Notes: generated by a model not told the origin, from the letters alone. Positions 10,802-21,590 are shown, counted from the stretch's first letter. The stretch is DNA of 64,000 nucleotides from Gloeopeniophorella convolvens (GCA_022496205.1 WTXD01000004.1:868001-932000); one strand, 5' to 3'. Numbers and translations: made by a program.

Positions 10802-11037
10802 GAGGACCCATTCAATATTCTGTGCTTGCTTTGGTTGATGTTAGTTCTTCGAGTCTGCTGACGGGGTCAAGCTCAAGCTTAGCCTCGGTCGTGCGCGTGA
10901 GTAAGTCAGTCCTCTTGAGACCGAGTCGCCTCTCCGAACGAATATCATCCCCGCGCGTGACTCGGCATCTCCCGCATCTCCTACATCCTCTCAGCACCGC
11001 GACGCGCGTCCGACTCACAAGCACATCTACGAACACC
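10802..11037. promoter_or_regulatory. Divergent promoter region, RanBPM-like gene / UMP1
   Basis: A 236-base shared upstream region between divergently transcribed genes linked to ubiquitin-proteasome function. No specific element was recognised. The role is inferred from position. Confidence 0.45.
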
Positions 11038-11669
11038 ATGGTCGTCGCTGCTATTCTGTGCAGAGGGCTTGCTGACACGCCACACAGGACCCGTCTCTTC
11101 GCCTCGTCCCTGCAGCAGCGCCCGTCAAGGCATCCATCAACGACACCGCCAACTCTCTTGGCCTCCATGACACCCTCAAGTATGGCCCGCGCAGCCTTGC
11201 GGACGACATCAAGGCCACAAATTCCCTCCAGAACAGGCTAGAGAACGTAAGCCGGTTTTGTAGCATACAATCACTCTCTTCTCACCGCGGATCAACCAAC
11301 GCAGTGGGACGAGACCCAGTCGATGCTAAAGTTGACCATGCACCGCAACATCTACGGTCTGCACGCGCCCATGCGCCAGCTCATGGAGCGCAAGCTCGTG
11401 TCATACGTGAGTTTCTGATGTATCACTCATCTTGCTCTATGCCGATCAAGACTCGTGTGCAGAACCCCCACATGCCTGCCATGGCCCAGTCCAATATCCA
11501 TCTTGATATCCTCGAGGGACGCGACGAGATCCTCGATGTCCCTGATTTCTTCGGTGCGTTGCCCCATTCGAGACTCCTCCTGGTACTCACATCTCGCGCT
11601 TCCGCAGACTTTGAGGCTCGTCCATCCTCGGATATCCACGGAGATATGGAGCGCAAACTTCGCATGTGA
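11038..11669 (+). CDS. UMP1: Proteasome maturation factor UMP1
   Basis: Short chaperone that drives assembly of 20S proteasome half-mers and is the first substrate of the new proteasome (POMP in animals). Exons are 11038-11040, 11088-11246, 11305-11406, 11463-11553 and 11608-11669, giving 138 aa, the usual length. The protein begins MDPSLRLVPAAAP and contains SLGLHDTLKYGPRSLADD, NIYGLHAPMRQLMERKLVS and SNIHLDILEGRDEILDVPDFF, all classical for the family. The ATG is followed directly by a 47-nt intron with a weak GTCGTC donor and a GCTGAC branch. Reading through instead gives an unrelated frame, so the start-codon-only exon is well supported by the conserved N-terminus. Confidence 0.93.
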
Positions 11670-11828
11670 TGCCTTTCCTGTATCCATTGTATTCCTAGGT
11701 ACGCAGAGAGTAAAATATAAATCTGGCCGAAACATCGCCCCGACATGAGAAGCCACCGTCAAACAGTGATGTCTGATGCCGACGGCGGTGAGGAACCAGC
11801 GCCCGCTACCACGGTGCAGCGTGCACTC

Positions 11829-13803
11829 TCACGCCCTCGCCTCTGAGGATCCCCGCTCGACGATTTCCCTCGCGCCTGCTACGCAGCCCTCCAACAGCGG
11901 TATCCCGCGGTGGGCGTACGAGCCCACCACCCAGAGTCCCGCAGCGCCATCCCCGAGCTCCCGCCATGCGGTGCCCTGCAGCGCACCGACGTTCTCCGTG
12001 TCCTCTTCGTCGGCGCATAATGAACGAACGGCCGCCTTGCCGCGCGCGTGAGCAGTGCGCGCTCCAGGCGCGCCACCGAGAGCACGCTATCGGCACGAGG
12101 CGCCACGACCGGGTTTGTCGTCTGCAGATCGCCGCGCCAGGCGCACGTCCCGCAGAGCGCGGCAGCATGTGTGTCGTCATGGCGTATGTCGGCGGGACGA
12201 CCATCTTGCTCGGCTCGGCTTCCGAGATCTTCTCGTTCTGGCTTGCCGACGGGGTGAGCGTGACAAGGTTGAGGTCGCGCCGATCGCGCTGGTCTACAGG
12301 CAGGAAGCTGTCGTCGGTGTGGTTGACGACGACAGTCGAGCGGTACTTGAACTGCGCGAGGCACGCGCCGAGCCGCGCCGCGCTCTCCGCGGCCCTGGCG
12401 GCCTTGAGCCCGCCCAGCGCGCGTGCGTACGCGTCCACGAGCGGCGCGGCGTGGTTCGCCTGCGTCGCGAAGATGACATGCTCGAAGCCCGCGTGCACGC
12501 GCGCGTCCGCACCGCACCGCAGACCACGGACACGCGCCCAGGCACTGCGGGATCCGGCAGCAGCGCCGTCGTCGCGACGCCGACGTGGATCTGCGACGCG
12601 GGGATCCCGCGCGCCAGCCGCGCCACGACGTCGCGCACGCCGTGCGACACGACGTAATGGTGCGTCAAGAACGTCCGCCAGATGAAGTCTGCGCACACAC
12701 ACACACCCGACGTCAGAATTACACCCATAGCGTACAATGGAAGCGGCGAGCCGACGTACCGAGGAACTCCTCTGCGGGGTGCGCCGCGACGTCGTCGCCG
12801 GACGCGGTGCAGACGGCCGAGAAGAGCGGCGCGCACACGTCCTGCACGAACGCGCGCCAGCGCGCGTCGAGCCCCGCCGCGCGCGCGAGCGGCCACGCGG
12901 CGCCATGCGCTCGGCCCACTCGGCCCACGTCAGCTCGCGCGCGCGCGCCCGCGGAGCCACGGCGCGGCGAGGAGCTGCAGGCGCAGGAAGACGAGCACGA
13001 GGCCGGCGAGGGACAGCATGAACGAGGCGAGGAAGCGAGCGCGCGTGCGCGCGGCGCAGCGTGCGCCGCGGGAGCGCTGTGTACGCCTCGGCGAGCGCGG
13101 TCGGCACGCTGATGCCGGAGCGGCCGGACGCGCCGTCGTAGATGAGGGTGGGACGCAGCGCGAGCGTGGGTTTTTTCACATCGCGCGTGTCCGCATGCGC
13201 GTGCGCGGGGGTGGGCACGGGGGGAGGCGTGGGGAGCGTGTCGAGCACCGAGAAGGAGTAGCTAAAGTCTGCGCGTCGGAAGGGCACGCCGAGCCGGGTG
13301 TAGAGCGCGATGAGCTGCGGGTAGTACCCTGTGTTGTGGCGCCGTCAGCCCACCGTGCAGACGCTGCACACGACCGCCCCGAAGTTCGGTTTGCGGGGGA
13401 TATCGTTACTCGCCTCCCTGGAAAGAGCGCATCGGCACGTCCACGCGCCACTCGCCCGCCTCGCCTGGAAGCGTCAGCGAGACCGAGTGCGAGTCCATCC
13501 CCAACGACTCGGCCTGCATATGGTTGTCAGCATCACGATGTCGGCATCCGCAGAAGCGCGCCGGCAGGCGCTGAAAATGGTCGCGCGCACGCCGGTGCCC
13601 TCATCGACAGATGCCCCACGCACCTTCTCAAAAATATGAACTTCAAAATCGACAGGGCCATCGTCGTACCGTGCGTCTGGCCGCTGGTGCGCATTGTGAA
13701 GTAGATATGCCGCCGTGAGGCCTGCGAGGCCGCTGCCGACGATGGCGACCCTTACGACGCGCCGCGGGGGCGCGCTGGAGTGGGCAGAGGTAGCGATTTT
13801 CAT
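11829..13803 (-). CDS. FAD/NAD(P)-binding amine-oxidase-like oxidoreductase, multiply frameshifted as sequenced
   Basis: A flavin-dependent oxidoreductase of the amine oxidase/NAD_binding_8 type; the substrate is unknown. Exon 1 is 13624-13803 with the dinucleotide-binding motif VAIVGSGLAGLTAAYLL. Exon 2 is 13414-13513 and ends at a GC-AG intron; exon 3 starts at 13328 with GYYPQLIALYTRLGVPF. Later segments that read well are a hydrophobic, probably membrane-spanning stretch near 12960-13040, DFIWRTFLTHHYVVSHGVRD, HVIFATQANHAAPLVDAY, VVVNHTDDSFLPVD, TTNPVVAPRADSVLSVARL and the C-terminal WVVGSYAHRGIPLLEGCV flavin motif, ending at 11829. These lie in different frames. Shifts are needed near 13038, 12893, 12515, 12157 and 12040, with no plausible introns. 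Either the sequence has dropped bases in GC runs or the gene is decaying. Confidence 0.75.
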
Positions 13804-14963
13804 AGGCGGATGGTGGACGGGGTGCGTCAGAGGTCAAGCTTCAAGGGTGTGACAAAGGTGGATCTGGGAGGGACAGGAGCGTGAGCCCAGATCGGACGCC
13901 GCCAGATTAAAGGCGACAGCCTGGGAGCGGTTGTCGTGCCTCGGCATGGGTGGGATACGAGATCTGGGGATTTTCGCGTTTGGGCTCTGCCTCGACCCTC
14001 GACCCGGCGCGAGCGCGGAATCCCATGTTGCCAGTGCGTGCCTCAGCTCGCCATCATCCACTGATCGTGAGCCGTGCGCAGTACGCCTCGGCGGCGATCC
14101 GTGATATGTAACTTTTTTCCCTCCCGCTGACATGTCGACCTGATCGTACCCGCTCGGCCGACTCGGAAAGCGCGATATGTCAGCCTGCTGCCTGCTGCTG
14201 CGCTGGAGACTGGGCTTCCCCTTCTCGTCCTGTCCCGGATGCCTCCGTCGGGGTTGACAGAACGTGCGCATGATGTGTGGCCCGTGAAAACGTAGTGCAG
14301 CGAGGATCAACGAGGACTACTGAGCGGACTTGATGAACACGATGTCGTTCAGGAGATTGATCTCAACGACGCGCCCCTCTCCGGCTCGGCAATGCAACAT
14401 CTGACCGGACTGGTCGTCATTTAACTAAAGCACATACACATCTCCTTTTTGTTCCCCAATACTTCTGAGGGAGGCGCACGCAACGGCGATGGCACGCCGG
14501 AAACATAGCTGGAAGGAGGAAGTATGTGCGCCGAGGCTGATGGGAATACTTGCAAGCACTGGCACGCAGTACGACAATCGTGTGCCATGGGTAGCTTTGA
14601 TGTCCTCGACCAGAAGCATTCCTCGAAACTGCTTCGGAGCTTCGATCTTCCCACCTTGTTCCCGCCATTTTCCCACTTTCAAGAACAGCAGTGTTCTGCT
14701 TCGCTTTCTTGATGCACCAGACCTGTGGCTCACAGTAGCCGACGAGCACGTTTAAGTTCGTACAACCGATACATCAATGACGATACACGGTGTGGGGCAC
14801 TGTCCAGTCAGTGATCCATCAAGACTCGCTCAAAGTGCGATCCGAGACGGGTGGAACCGAGGCGCAACGGCGGCGAAGCTGGGCGATAGAATGAGGGGGT
14901 CCATGCAATGTTCCATGAGGCTGAGGGGAGAAAGATGGCGTAGTGGGCGACATATGGCGGCTG
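13804..14963. other. Gene-free stretch upstream of the FAD oxidoreductase
   Basis: About 1.16 kb. It contains the promoter of the FAD gene and the 3' flank of MFAP1. Open frames at 14417-14749 (minus) and 13834-14310 (minus) carry no recognised motif. I cannot support a gene here. Confidence 0.5.
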
Positions 14964-16846
14964 TCAGTCCATGCGCCGCCGCTTGTCATCCCTCTCGTCT
15001 CTTGCGTCGACGGAGCGCGAGCGCGATCGTCGACGCTCTCTCCAACGCCTGTCGTCGTCGTACCGCCCGTCTCTTCTGGGTGAGCGTGAGCGTGATCGCC
15101 GGGATCTATCATCCCGTGTACGATCGCCGCTGTTGTAATCACGTCTGTCCCGCTCTGCACCCCTCGAGTCGTATCTGCCATCGCGATCGCGATCGCCCCT
15201 CGATCGCCCTTGGTCACGGTTATAACCTCCGCGGCCTTCGTCGCGGCCACCGTCGTCGCGCCATGACCGGTGCTCCCCGCGAACGCCTGTTGGCGCCGCG
15301 TTGGCGCCAGTCCCAGGTCTTCCCGGTATAGCGCCAGTGTTTTGGGGACAATCTGTCCGCCTTGGTCAGACAGGGCGGCACAGCGAGTAATGTGGAGCGC
15401 ACCTTTCTTCAGGTGAGGACCTCCGCAGAGGAAGCATCCACCGCTGTCCGTCCCCTTTCCTCCTGCCTTGACGGGGCCCGCACCGCCAAAGCCACCGTTG
15501 CCGGCAGTCGTATCTTGGTCTACCAAGTGGGTGTACTTGGTTCTCCCACGCTTACCAAAGTTCTTCACTTGCATGACCTTCGGGAGCATGGACACATCGA
15601 CCGTGGATTCGGTGGCTTCAGTGAAATCGTGTCGTTTGAGGACGTCCTCATCCTAGAATTACAGCATGAGGTAACATGCGTCGACGATCCCAGAGAAGCG
15701 TGTACCTGATGAAAGGCGCCCTTATGCCAATATTTCTGCAAGAAGACTTGTTTGCCTTTTGGCTTCTCCTCTCGTAACTTGTTGGCATGTTCGAGATCCT
15801 CCTTGAGTCGTTGCTCCTCTGGTAATGCGCGCCGCCGTTCGATCTCCTCGCGCTCTTGTTCGCGGGCGATTTCGGCCTCCTGGTCCCGCTTGATCCGCGC
15901 GAGCTCCCGTAGTCGCCACGCGTCGAATTCAGCTGCTGGGTCGGCGCCGTCCGTATCGTCAACGTCAATGACCTCCTCTTCCTTTTCCTCTGCCGGAATG
16001 TCAATAGGTGGGTATACAGATCAATGAGGTCGCCACGCACTCTCCAGCAGCTCTCGACGGATGCTTTCCGCGACCAAGTCGTGGCTCTGCTTTTTCCTCT
16101 CTTCCGCTTCCAGCTCCTTTCGTTTGAGAGCTTCCTCAGAGTCTTCAGCGAGCGCGTCTTTCTCAGCCACAGTAACGCGGCTTCGTCTGCAAAAAGAGTC
16201 TCAATGAACTGAAGGCTGCGTGAACGGGGGAAAGGGAAGCTTTGCCAAGGGGGAACAGACGTACTTTGGGACGAAGACAGGTCGGAATTGGAGCTTGGGT
16301 TTCTCCTCTTCGGATTCAGACTCCTCCTCGCTAGACTGAGTGCGCCATGTATAAGTGATGTAGATAGTATACGCGAATGGTTAGGCCACACCTCGTCTTC
16401 GGACTCGTCTTCACCGGCTGCCTTGGCGTCAGACTCTTCCTCTGACTCCTCTGACTGTCCTGGGCGGCGGTCACGATGTTGAAGACACCCGGACGACGGG
16501 AGGACACACCTTCCATCTCGGTCCTGCCTACTTCCTCCTTGCCCGCGACGATCACTCTGCCCTCCTTGGAGATGTTGACATCCTTCAACGCGAGACTCAT
16601 CTTGGCCGTCTTTTGGGCCTTTAGGCCTTCCTCGTCCTCGTCGTCCTCGTCATTGTCGGCTCGCAGGAACTCTTGCTCGCCAGCGAGGTCCTCGTCGCCC
16701 TCCTCTTGCGGGAGCTGAGCCTCTTCCTCCTCGGACTCTTCATCAGAAGAAGGGGCTTCTGCGGCGCCCTTTGGGGCCTTCCCCTTCCAGTAGCGGCCAG
16801 CGGGCCGAGCTGGGCGCGGAGCTTGCTTGCGGGCGACGGTGGCCAT
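14964..16846 (-). CDS. MFAP1-type spliceosomal protein with C-terminal zinc knuckle and RS-rich tail
   Basis: Homologue of MFAP1, a nuclear B-complex splicing factor that binds Prp38. Exons: 16510-16846, 16392-16459, 16265-16335, 16041-16186, 15706-15989, 15403-15652 and 14964-15352, giving 514 aa. The acidic N-terminal half is followed by long charged helices (Glu/Arg/Lys-rich, residues ~170-290). The signature [13 protein letters not shown] and [21 protein letters not shown] then identify the family with confidence. After that core comes [14 protein letters not shown], a CCHC zinc knuckle split by the last intron, and a tail of about 125 residues rich in Arg, Asp and Ser with RSRSRS-type dipeptides. 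The animal protein lacks this extension, so it is a notable addition. All seven exons join in frame. Confidence 0.93.
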
Positions 16847-17200
16847 TGTTCACTGTAGCCATAGCCGCTTTGGCAGGTCAGACAATGGGCAAATAGGCAT
16901 CACGTGCTGGGAAAGCACGCCCACAAGTGACGACGCGCTCCTTTGCGCGACTCTGCTCGAGGCGGGGTTTCGACAACACCCCGACGGTTCAAGTCCGCGC
17001 ACCTTTCGTCTCCTCCTCATTGGCCTAATCCCTCACAGAACGGCCAGATCTCTGATCCATAGCACTTTTTCGAGCCCCGACGCGACGCGCCGAGCACGGA
17101 GTTCCATGTCGCGCTCGACTACAAAGAGCGGGGGGCTCTCCCTCCCTCGCCCTCACCCCCCTCCTTTCACACAGACGACCACCTGCTTTAGCAACCAGCC
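16847..17200. promoter_or_regulatory. Divergent intergenic region, MFAP1 / HMG-box gene
   Basis: A 354-base shared upstream region. The 80 bases before the HMG-box ATG are pyrimidine-rich, as is common in fungal 5' leaders. No further element recognised. Confidence 0.45.
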
Positions 17201-18788
17201 ATGTCTACGCCTCTCCAGTGGGTTGCACCTTCCAAACCCGCTCTAATGATCGACACCCACGACATCTTGCCTGGAAGCCATGGCGCGTCCGACAAAGACA
17301 CCTCTCCCTTTGACGAGTGCGTACTCCATCACACTCCTTCGCGTGTGCTTTTACTCAGGATGCTCTCAGCGCCACCAGATACAATGCGCGTAGCCCCCAA
17401 GACGCGTCACGGGCCTCCGAGGACGCGTCTTCCCCCACGTCCTTTCATACTCCCACCGGGTCTCCCTCGCTGTCAAGCCTTTCGTCCACCGGCTCCCCCG
17501 CGTCCACCGCTTCCCCAACGACATCCGACCACAGCCTCTACTTCTCAGCACCATCCTCTCCTGTTTCGCCAAACGTCCCCGCCCCCAAGCGAGCTCGCCA
17601 GTCGAAGTCTGACCCAGATTACATCCGGCGCCCCCTCAACTGCTACCTTCTCTGGAAGGCCGATTGGCTGGCCGAGCGCCGCGCTTGGTTCGAGGGCGTC
17701 CCCGGGGTCGGAAGGGTGCAGAACAAGCTCAACAGCATCGCCGGGCACACCTGGAAGTACCTCCTTCCACTGGAAGTGAAGAAGAAGTGGGAGGCCGTCG
17801 CGCGCAAGGCGAGAGAGGAGCACAAGCGGCGGCACCCAAACTACCACTTCCAGCCCGGCCCGCGGCGTAGCTCGGTGAAGAAGCGCAATACCGATGGCAA
17901 GACTCCCAAGACACGCGCGCAGCTCCGCGTGACTGCAAGTCTCTGCGCGACGAGCAAGACGTTGGAGGAATTCCAGGCGAAGTACAAGGAGCACACCGAC
18001 AGTGTCGTAGTGGATGAAGTAGACGCCCCCGCGTCGACTGCGGAGGCCTCTGCGCCCGAGGCCTCTCTCGTCTCGTCTGGTGCCCCGCAGCCCGCTGTTG
18101 TCCAGTTGCAGCCGGCAGCACAACGCGCTGCCCAGCCGTTCGTGGAACCGGTTGTACCCAATACCTTTTTCCATATGTTCCACGTCGACGCATATGCTCC
18201 TACTACCACGGTAAGTGGCCCAGGCCTGTCGCCTTGCACACCCACCCACTCACTGATATCGCGGATCAGAACATGCCGATGGTACCCGTGCAGGCGCCCT
18301 ACACGGTCGCAGACAACTCGCTTTTCTCCCCTGCGCAGGGTCAGCTCGCGGACGGCGCGCACGCCGCCCAGTTCGCGCAGGGCGACCAGAACCTGCTGGC
18401 CTCATTCCAGCCTGGTGTTGGCTGGAACGCGCCCGCGTACCAGCAGCCACAGCACTTTACATTCCAGCCTCCGGTCAACTTCGGCATGGCGGGCGGGTTC
18501 GACGCGCAGGGTCCGGCCACCTGGGGCTCAGTGCCAACTTTCCAGGCGAACCAGCCGTGGGTTCCGGCGCAAGCCCCCATGCACGCGATGGGGCCGCCCG
18601 CTCCTGCCTTCGTGCCCCACTACACCCCCTACCCCTCCGGCGGCTCCCAGGACGCCACGCTGGCCCCCATAGGTGAGGGCTTTAGCAGCGCAGAGCCGTT
18701 CCCGATCACGTGGAGCGCCCCGTACAACCCGATGGGTTTCGACACCGTGTCGGCACTCTTCGATATCGCCCCCACGCTGCAATTCTGA
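17201..18788 (+). CDS. HMG-box transcription factor
   Basis: Sequence-specific HMG-box protein, nuclear, probably a regulator of development or mating. Exons are 17201-17316, 17370-18210 and 18270-18788, giving 491 aa. A Ser/Pro/Thr-rich N-terminus leads to a basic segment and an HMG box at about residues 125-200: it begins IRRPLNCYLLWKADWLAERR and ends KKKWEAVARKAREEHKRRHP. The middle of the box carries an insertion of several residues (GVPGVGRVQ). Most of the protein after that is Gln/Pro/Ala-rich, consistent with an activation region. The first 3' splice site chosen (17369) gives the only continuous frame. I cannot assign it to a specific named regulator, and there is no evidence that it is a mating-type gene. 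Confidence 0.88.
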
Positions 18789-19280
18789 GCGCAGGTAAGT
18801 GCCCCCATAATGTGGTTCGGTGGATCAATGGACAATGTTACCCCCGGACGGTCTTGATTTGGTACGATCTAATAGGCTCGCGATTTTCTCGGCTCTTTCG
18901 CCTTTGCTTGTTCTACTGCCCCGCTTTGCTGCACCGGGTCTTCCCGGCACGCTTCCGCATTGCTCTCATGTCTGCATGTACTTATCCCTCTTACCTTAAC
19001 GCGCATCTTGTCTCGCTAGTTGGCCTCGTCTCGAACTCGCGCCCTTGTCTTTAATCCCCATGTACGGACCCTCTTACCCCTGATCCTGCCTCCCTACTAT
19101 GTCTCCCTTTGTTTGTTCGTCCAATAGCTTGATGTAGCCCCCTACTACGCGTAGCACTGCTGCCATTATCACACCCCGAACCCGATGTATGTACAGAACG
19201 CCCTCTAAATCCCAGACGCAAAGATGGCCCCGTCCCCGACGCCTATCGTACAGCCCTCACCCCAGTCTACCCCCGCCACT
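18789..19280. other. Convergent intergenic region
   Basis: About 490 bases between the ends of the HMG-box and dihydroorotate dehydrogenase genes. A donor-like GCAG/GTAAGT directly after the HMG stop (18789-18800) could mark a 3' UTR intron. No gene seen. Confidence 0.5.
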
Positions 19281-20385
19281 CTAAGCACCCTCCCGCTCCC
19301 GCCCGTGCTCCGCCAGCGCGCGCTCCTCGTCCTCGCTCAGCGCGAGCATCTCAAACGCCCGCACGCCCTCGCGCACGAGCAGCGTCGCACACGCGACCGC
19401 AGCCGCACCCGCGCGGCGCATGCGCACGTGCGCCGCGCGCGACGTGACGCCGCCGACGCCGACGACCGCGATCGCGCGCACGGCCGCGTCGTCGTGCGCG
19501 TCAAGCAGCCGGCGCAACGTGTAGACGTTGCCGAGCGCGAGCGGGTGCAGCGCGTCGCCCGCGAGCCCGCCGAGCCCGCCCGGCAGCGCGTACGGGCCCG
19601 CGCCCGCGCCCCCACCCGACGGCGCGGCCTGCTCGGAGAAGAGGAGCGCCTGCCCGAGCGTGTTGGTCGAGGTGAGGAAGGCGATGGGGCTCAGGCGCGC
19701 GGAGGAGGCCGCGCGGCGCGGGTCGGGCTGCGCGTACGCTGCGAGGCACTGCACGAGGTCGTCAAACTGGGTCGAGTAGACGTACGGCGGGAGCTTGAGG
19801 CCGATGGTGAGCGTCGGGTCGCGCCAGAAGTACTGCGCGAGGACGTCGAGGAGCGGCGCGAGGCTGGGGATGTTGTACGACGGGGGTGGGGAGCCCTTGA
19901 TGTTCGGGCAACTCGTGTTGAGCTCGACGCCGATGCGGGAGTGCGGGCCGTCGGCGTCGCGGAAGCGGGCACGGAGGTCCTGGATGGCGTCAAGCATGGA
20001 GGCGAGGGAAATGGGGGAGGAGGCGGTGATGCTGATGATGAACGGCTTGGTCGAGCCTTCAGGGGCGCCGGCGAGGATGACGCCGACGTAGTCTATGTAG
20101 GCGGAAAGGGGATGGGGCGAGTAGCCGTACGAGTTGATGGAGGAGACCGAGTCATGTGCGAGGGCGACCTCCGGGAGACGTCAGCGGACGCGGGGGCGAG
20201 AGGCACAAAGGGCACACGATATGCTCTGGTGTCTCGTTAAAGCCGGTCAGAGTGGCCGTTCTGGTGGTAACGGCACCTGTGTGCGGGGAATCGGACAGGG
20301 CCTGCAGTTGGTCCGGCTCGGAGGCGCATGGAGAAGCGCTGTTCAACAGGGGCGGAGAGAGGAGGAGCCTGTGTATGAGGGCCAT
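19281..20385 (-). CDS. Class 1-type dihydroorotate dehydrogenase
   Basis: FMN enzyme oxidising dihydroorotate to orotate, or a close relative acting on a similar substrate. Exons are 20218-20385 and 19281-20168, giving 351 aa. Motifs are GAVTTRTATL near residue 40, SINSYGYSPHPLSAYIDYV, LNTSCPN (residues ~150) and VVGVGGVTS near the C-terminus for phosphate binding. The Cys in SCPN is the catalytic base typical of soluble class 1 enzymes; class 2 mitochondrial enzymes use Ser. No mitochondrial presequence or membrane anchor is present, so the protein is predicted to be cytosolic. The second exon is strongly GC-rich but shows no frameshift. It lies 155 bases downstream of TRS31 on the same strand. 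Substrate identity is inferred. Confidence 0.88.
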
Positions 20386-20540
20386 GGTGGACGACAGGGT
20401 GAGAGAAGGGAAGGCGTGTAGCTGGGGAGCGTCTACAAGCCTCTGCAGCACGGCGCACGCGGACGGAAGGATAAGAGATCGGCCGAAAGTCCAAGATCTA
20501 ATCTGCTCCGATCTAAAAGGCCATCTAGTACGGTCAGGCC

Positions 20541-21432
20541 CTACTTGAACAGCTCTTCTCGCTCGAGCACACTTTTCTCCAGCTTTATCAATATCGTAGT
20601 CCGCGACGGGTACTCGGTCGTCGGCGTGTTGTGCGCAGTCACGCGCGCAGGCTGGCAGAGCAGTCAGCAAAAAATATGAATGGCAAGGGACACAGGACTG
20701 ACGAATCCCAGGCCGTCGAGCACAGCCTCGACGATGCCAGCAGTGAAGGAGGAACAGCTCAGCTGGCTCATGTCACGAGGCACGGAGATGTTGCGGGTGA
20801 CCACGGGGTCGTTGTCGATAATCATATCTGTTGGACAGAAACATGAGGACCGTTGCTCAATATCACGCGGCGAGACGCACATTCATCCTCGTTTTGGACG
20901 CTCTTTTCGAGAGCGTCAGCGGGCTTTCCAAAGACGGCCTTCCAGACGTTGGTATGAATGGACATGAGGGCCGGGAGGAAACGGATCTCGCGTTTCGGAG
21001 TCTTGGAAGCCGACTCTGTGCGCCATACCATGAGCTCCAGAACACGAGTGCCAAGCCGATATCCCAGGGTATTCAAACTGGTGGAGAGGTGAGTATGGTG
21101 CGATGAAACACGTTAGAAGTGGACTGCGCATACCGACGTTCGAGGTCATTGATGCCGCTGACGCGTTTTTGCATGTATTGGACGACCTCTGAGAAGAGGA
21201 ACGCGAAAGCGGAGGCCGAAACCTCGGTGGAGCGAGTCTTATTGAGGGGTCTGTCATAGATGTTTGGGCGTGACGAGGGTTTTGGAGTGCCTGTTGCGGT
21301 TGTGATGGAGGGAGCGGAAGGGAGAGAGAAACGTGCAGAGCTGCTTGTTGGGGAGAGGAGCTCTGCGGAGGAGAGAGATGAAGAGGAGAGGACGGAGAAG
21401 CGGGGGTGGGGCTGATGAGGATGGGCTGCCAT
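20541..21432 (-). CDS. TRS31: TRAPP complex subunit Trs31/TRAPPC5
   Basis: Bet3-family core subunit of the TRAPP tethering complexes, which act as Rab1/Ypt1 exchange factors on ER-Golgi vesicles. Exons are 21134-21432, 20881-21077, 20703-20827 and 20541-20651, giving 243 aa. After a Ser/Pro-rich N-terminus of ~55 residues come ASAFAFLFSEVVQYMQKRV, TNVWKAVFGKPADALEKS, NDPVVTRNISVPRDMSQLSC and the C-terminal TTILIKLEKSVLEREEL, all diagnostic. Each exon junction preserves these motifs. Start codon is the first ATG in the long 5' frame. Confidence 0.93.
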
Positions 21433-21530
21433 GACTGCGAGCGAGGTGGCCGAGTCGGGGCGAGTCGGATGGCGAGGAGGGACGGTGAGAGGCGGGCCGG
21501 GGGAGTCTGATTCCGGTTGACGGAATGGGT

Positions 21531-21590
21531 GTCAGCGCAGGTCAGCGCAGGTCAGCGCAGGTCAGCGCAGTTCAGCGCTTGGCAGCGCCA
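21531..21590. repeat. Tandem 10-bp repeat in the TRS31 / BTB-gene divergent promoter
   Basis: Four perfect head-to-tail copies of GTCAGCGCAG occupy 21531-21570. Two degenerate units follow (TTCAGCGCTT, GGCAGCGCCA). The array lies 99 bases upstream of the TRS31 start and 131 bases before the ATG of the BTB gene. It could be a regulatory-site array or a simple minisatellite; function is inferred from position only. Confidence 0.75.

Noticed and set aside
8219..13803. Idea that the frameshifted RanBPM-like and FAD genes are RIP- or mutation-inactivated pseudogenes
   Set aside because: The breaks are single-base contractions in G/C runs with the protein signal preserved on both sides and no excess of in-frame stops or C-to-T bias. 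Sequence error is the simpler reading.
14417..14749. Minus-strand frame of 110 codons, briefly considered as an exosome Csl4 fragment because of the string FRGMLLVEDIKAT
   Set aside because: The similarity stops after this string, and the expected following residues and splice sites are absent.
16975..17000. T-arm-like string GGTTCAAGTCC
   Set aside because: The flanking bases do not pair and no acceptor, D or anticodon arm can be drawn, so this is not a tRNA.
19224..20240. Open frame of 338 codons on the plus strand opposite the dihydroorotate dehydrogenase
   Set aside because: Arg/Ala/Val-rich shadow of the GC-rich coding strand with no motif. The minus-strand gene is intact and recognised.
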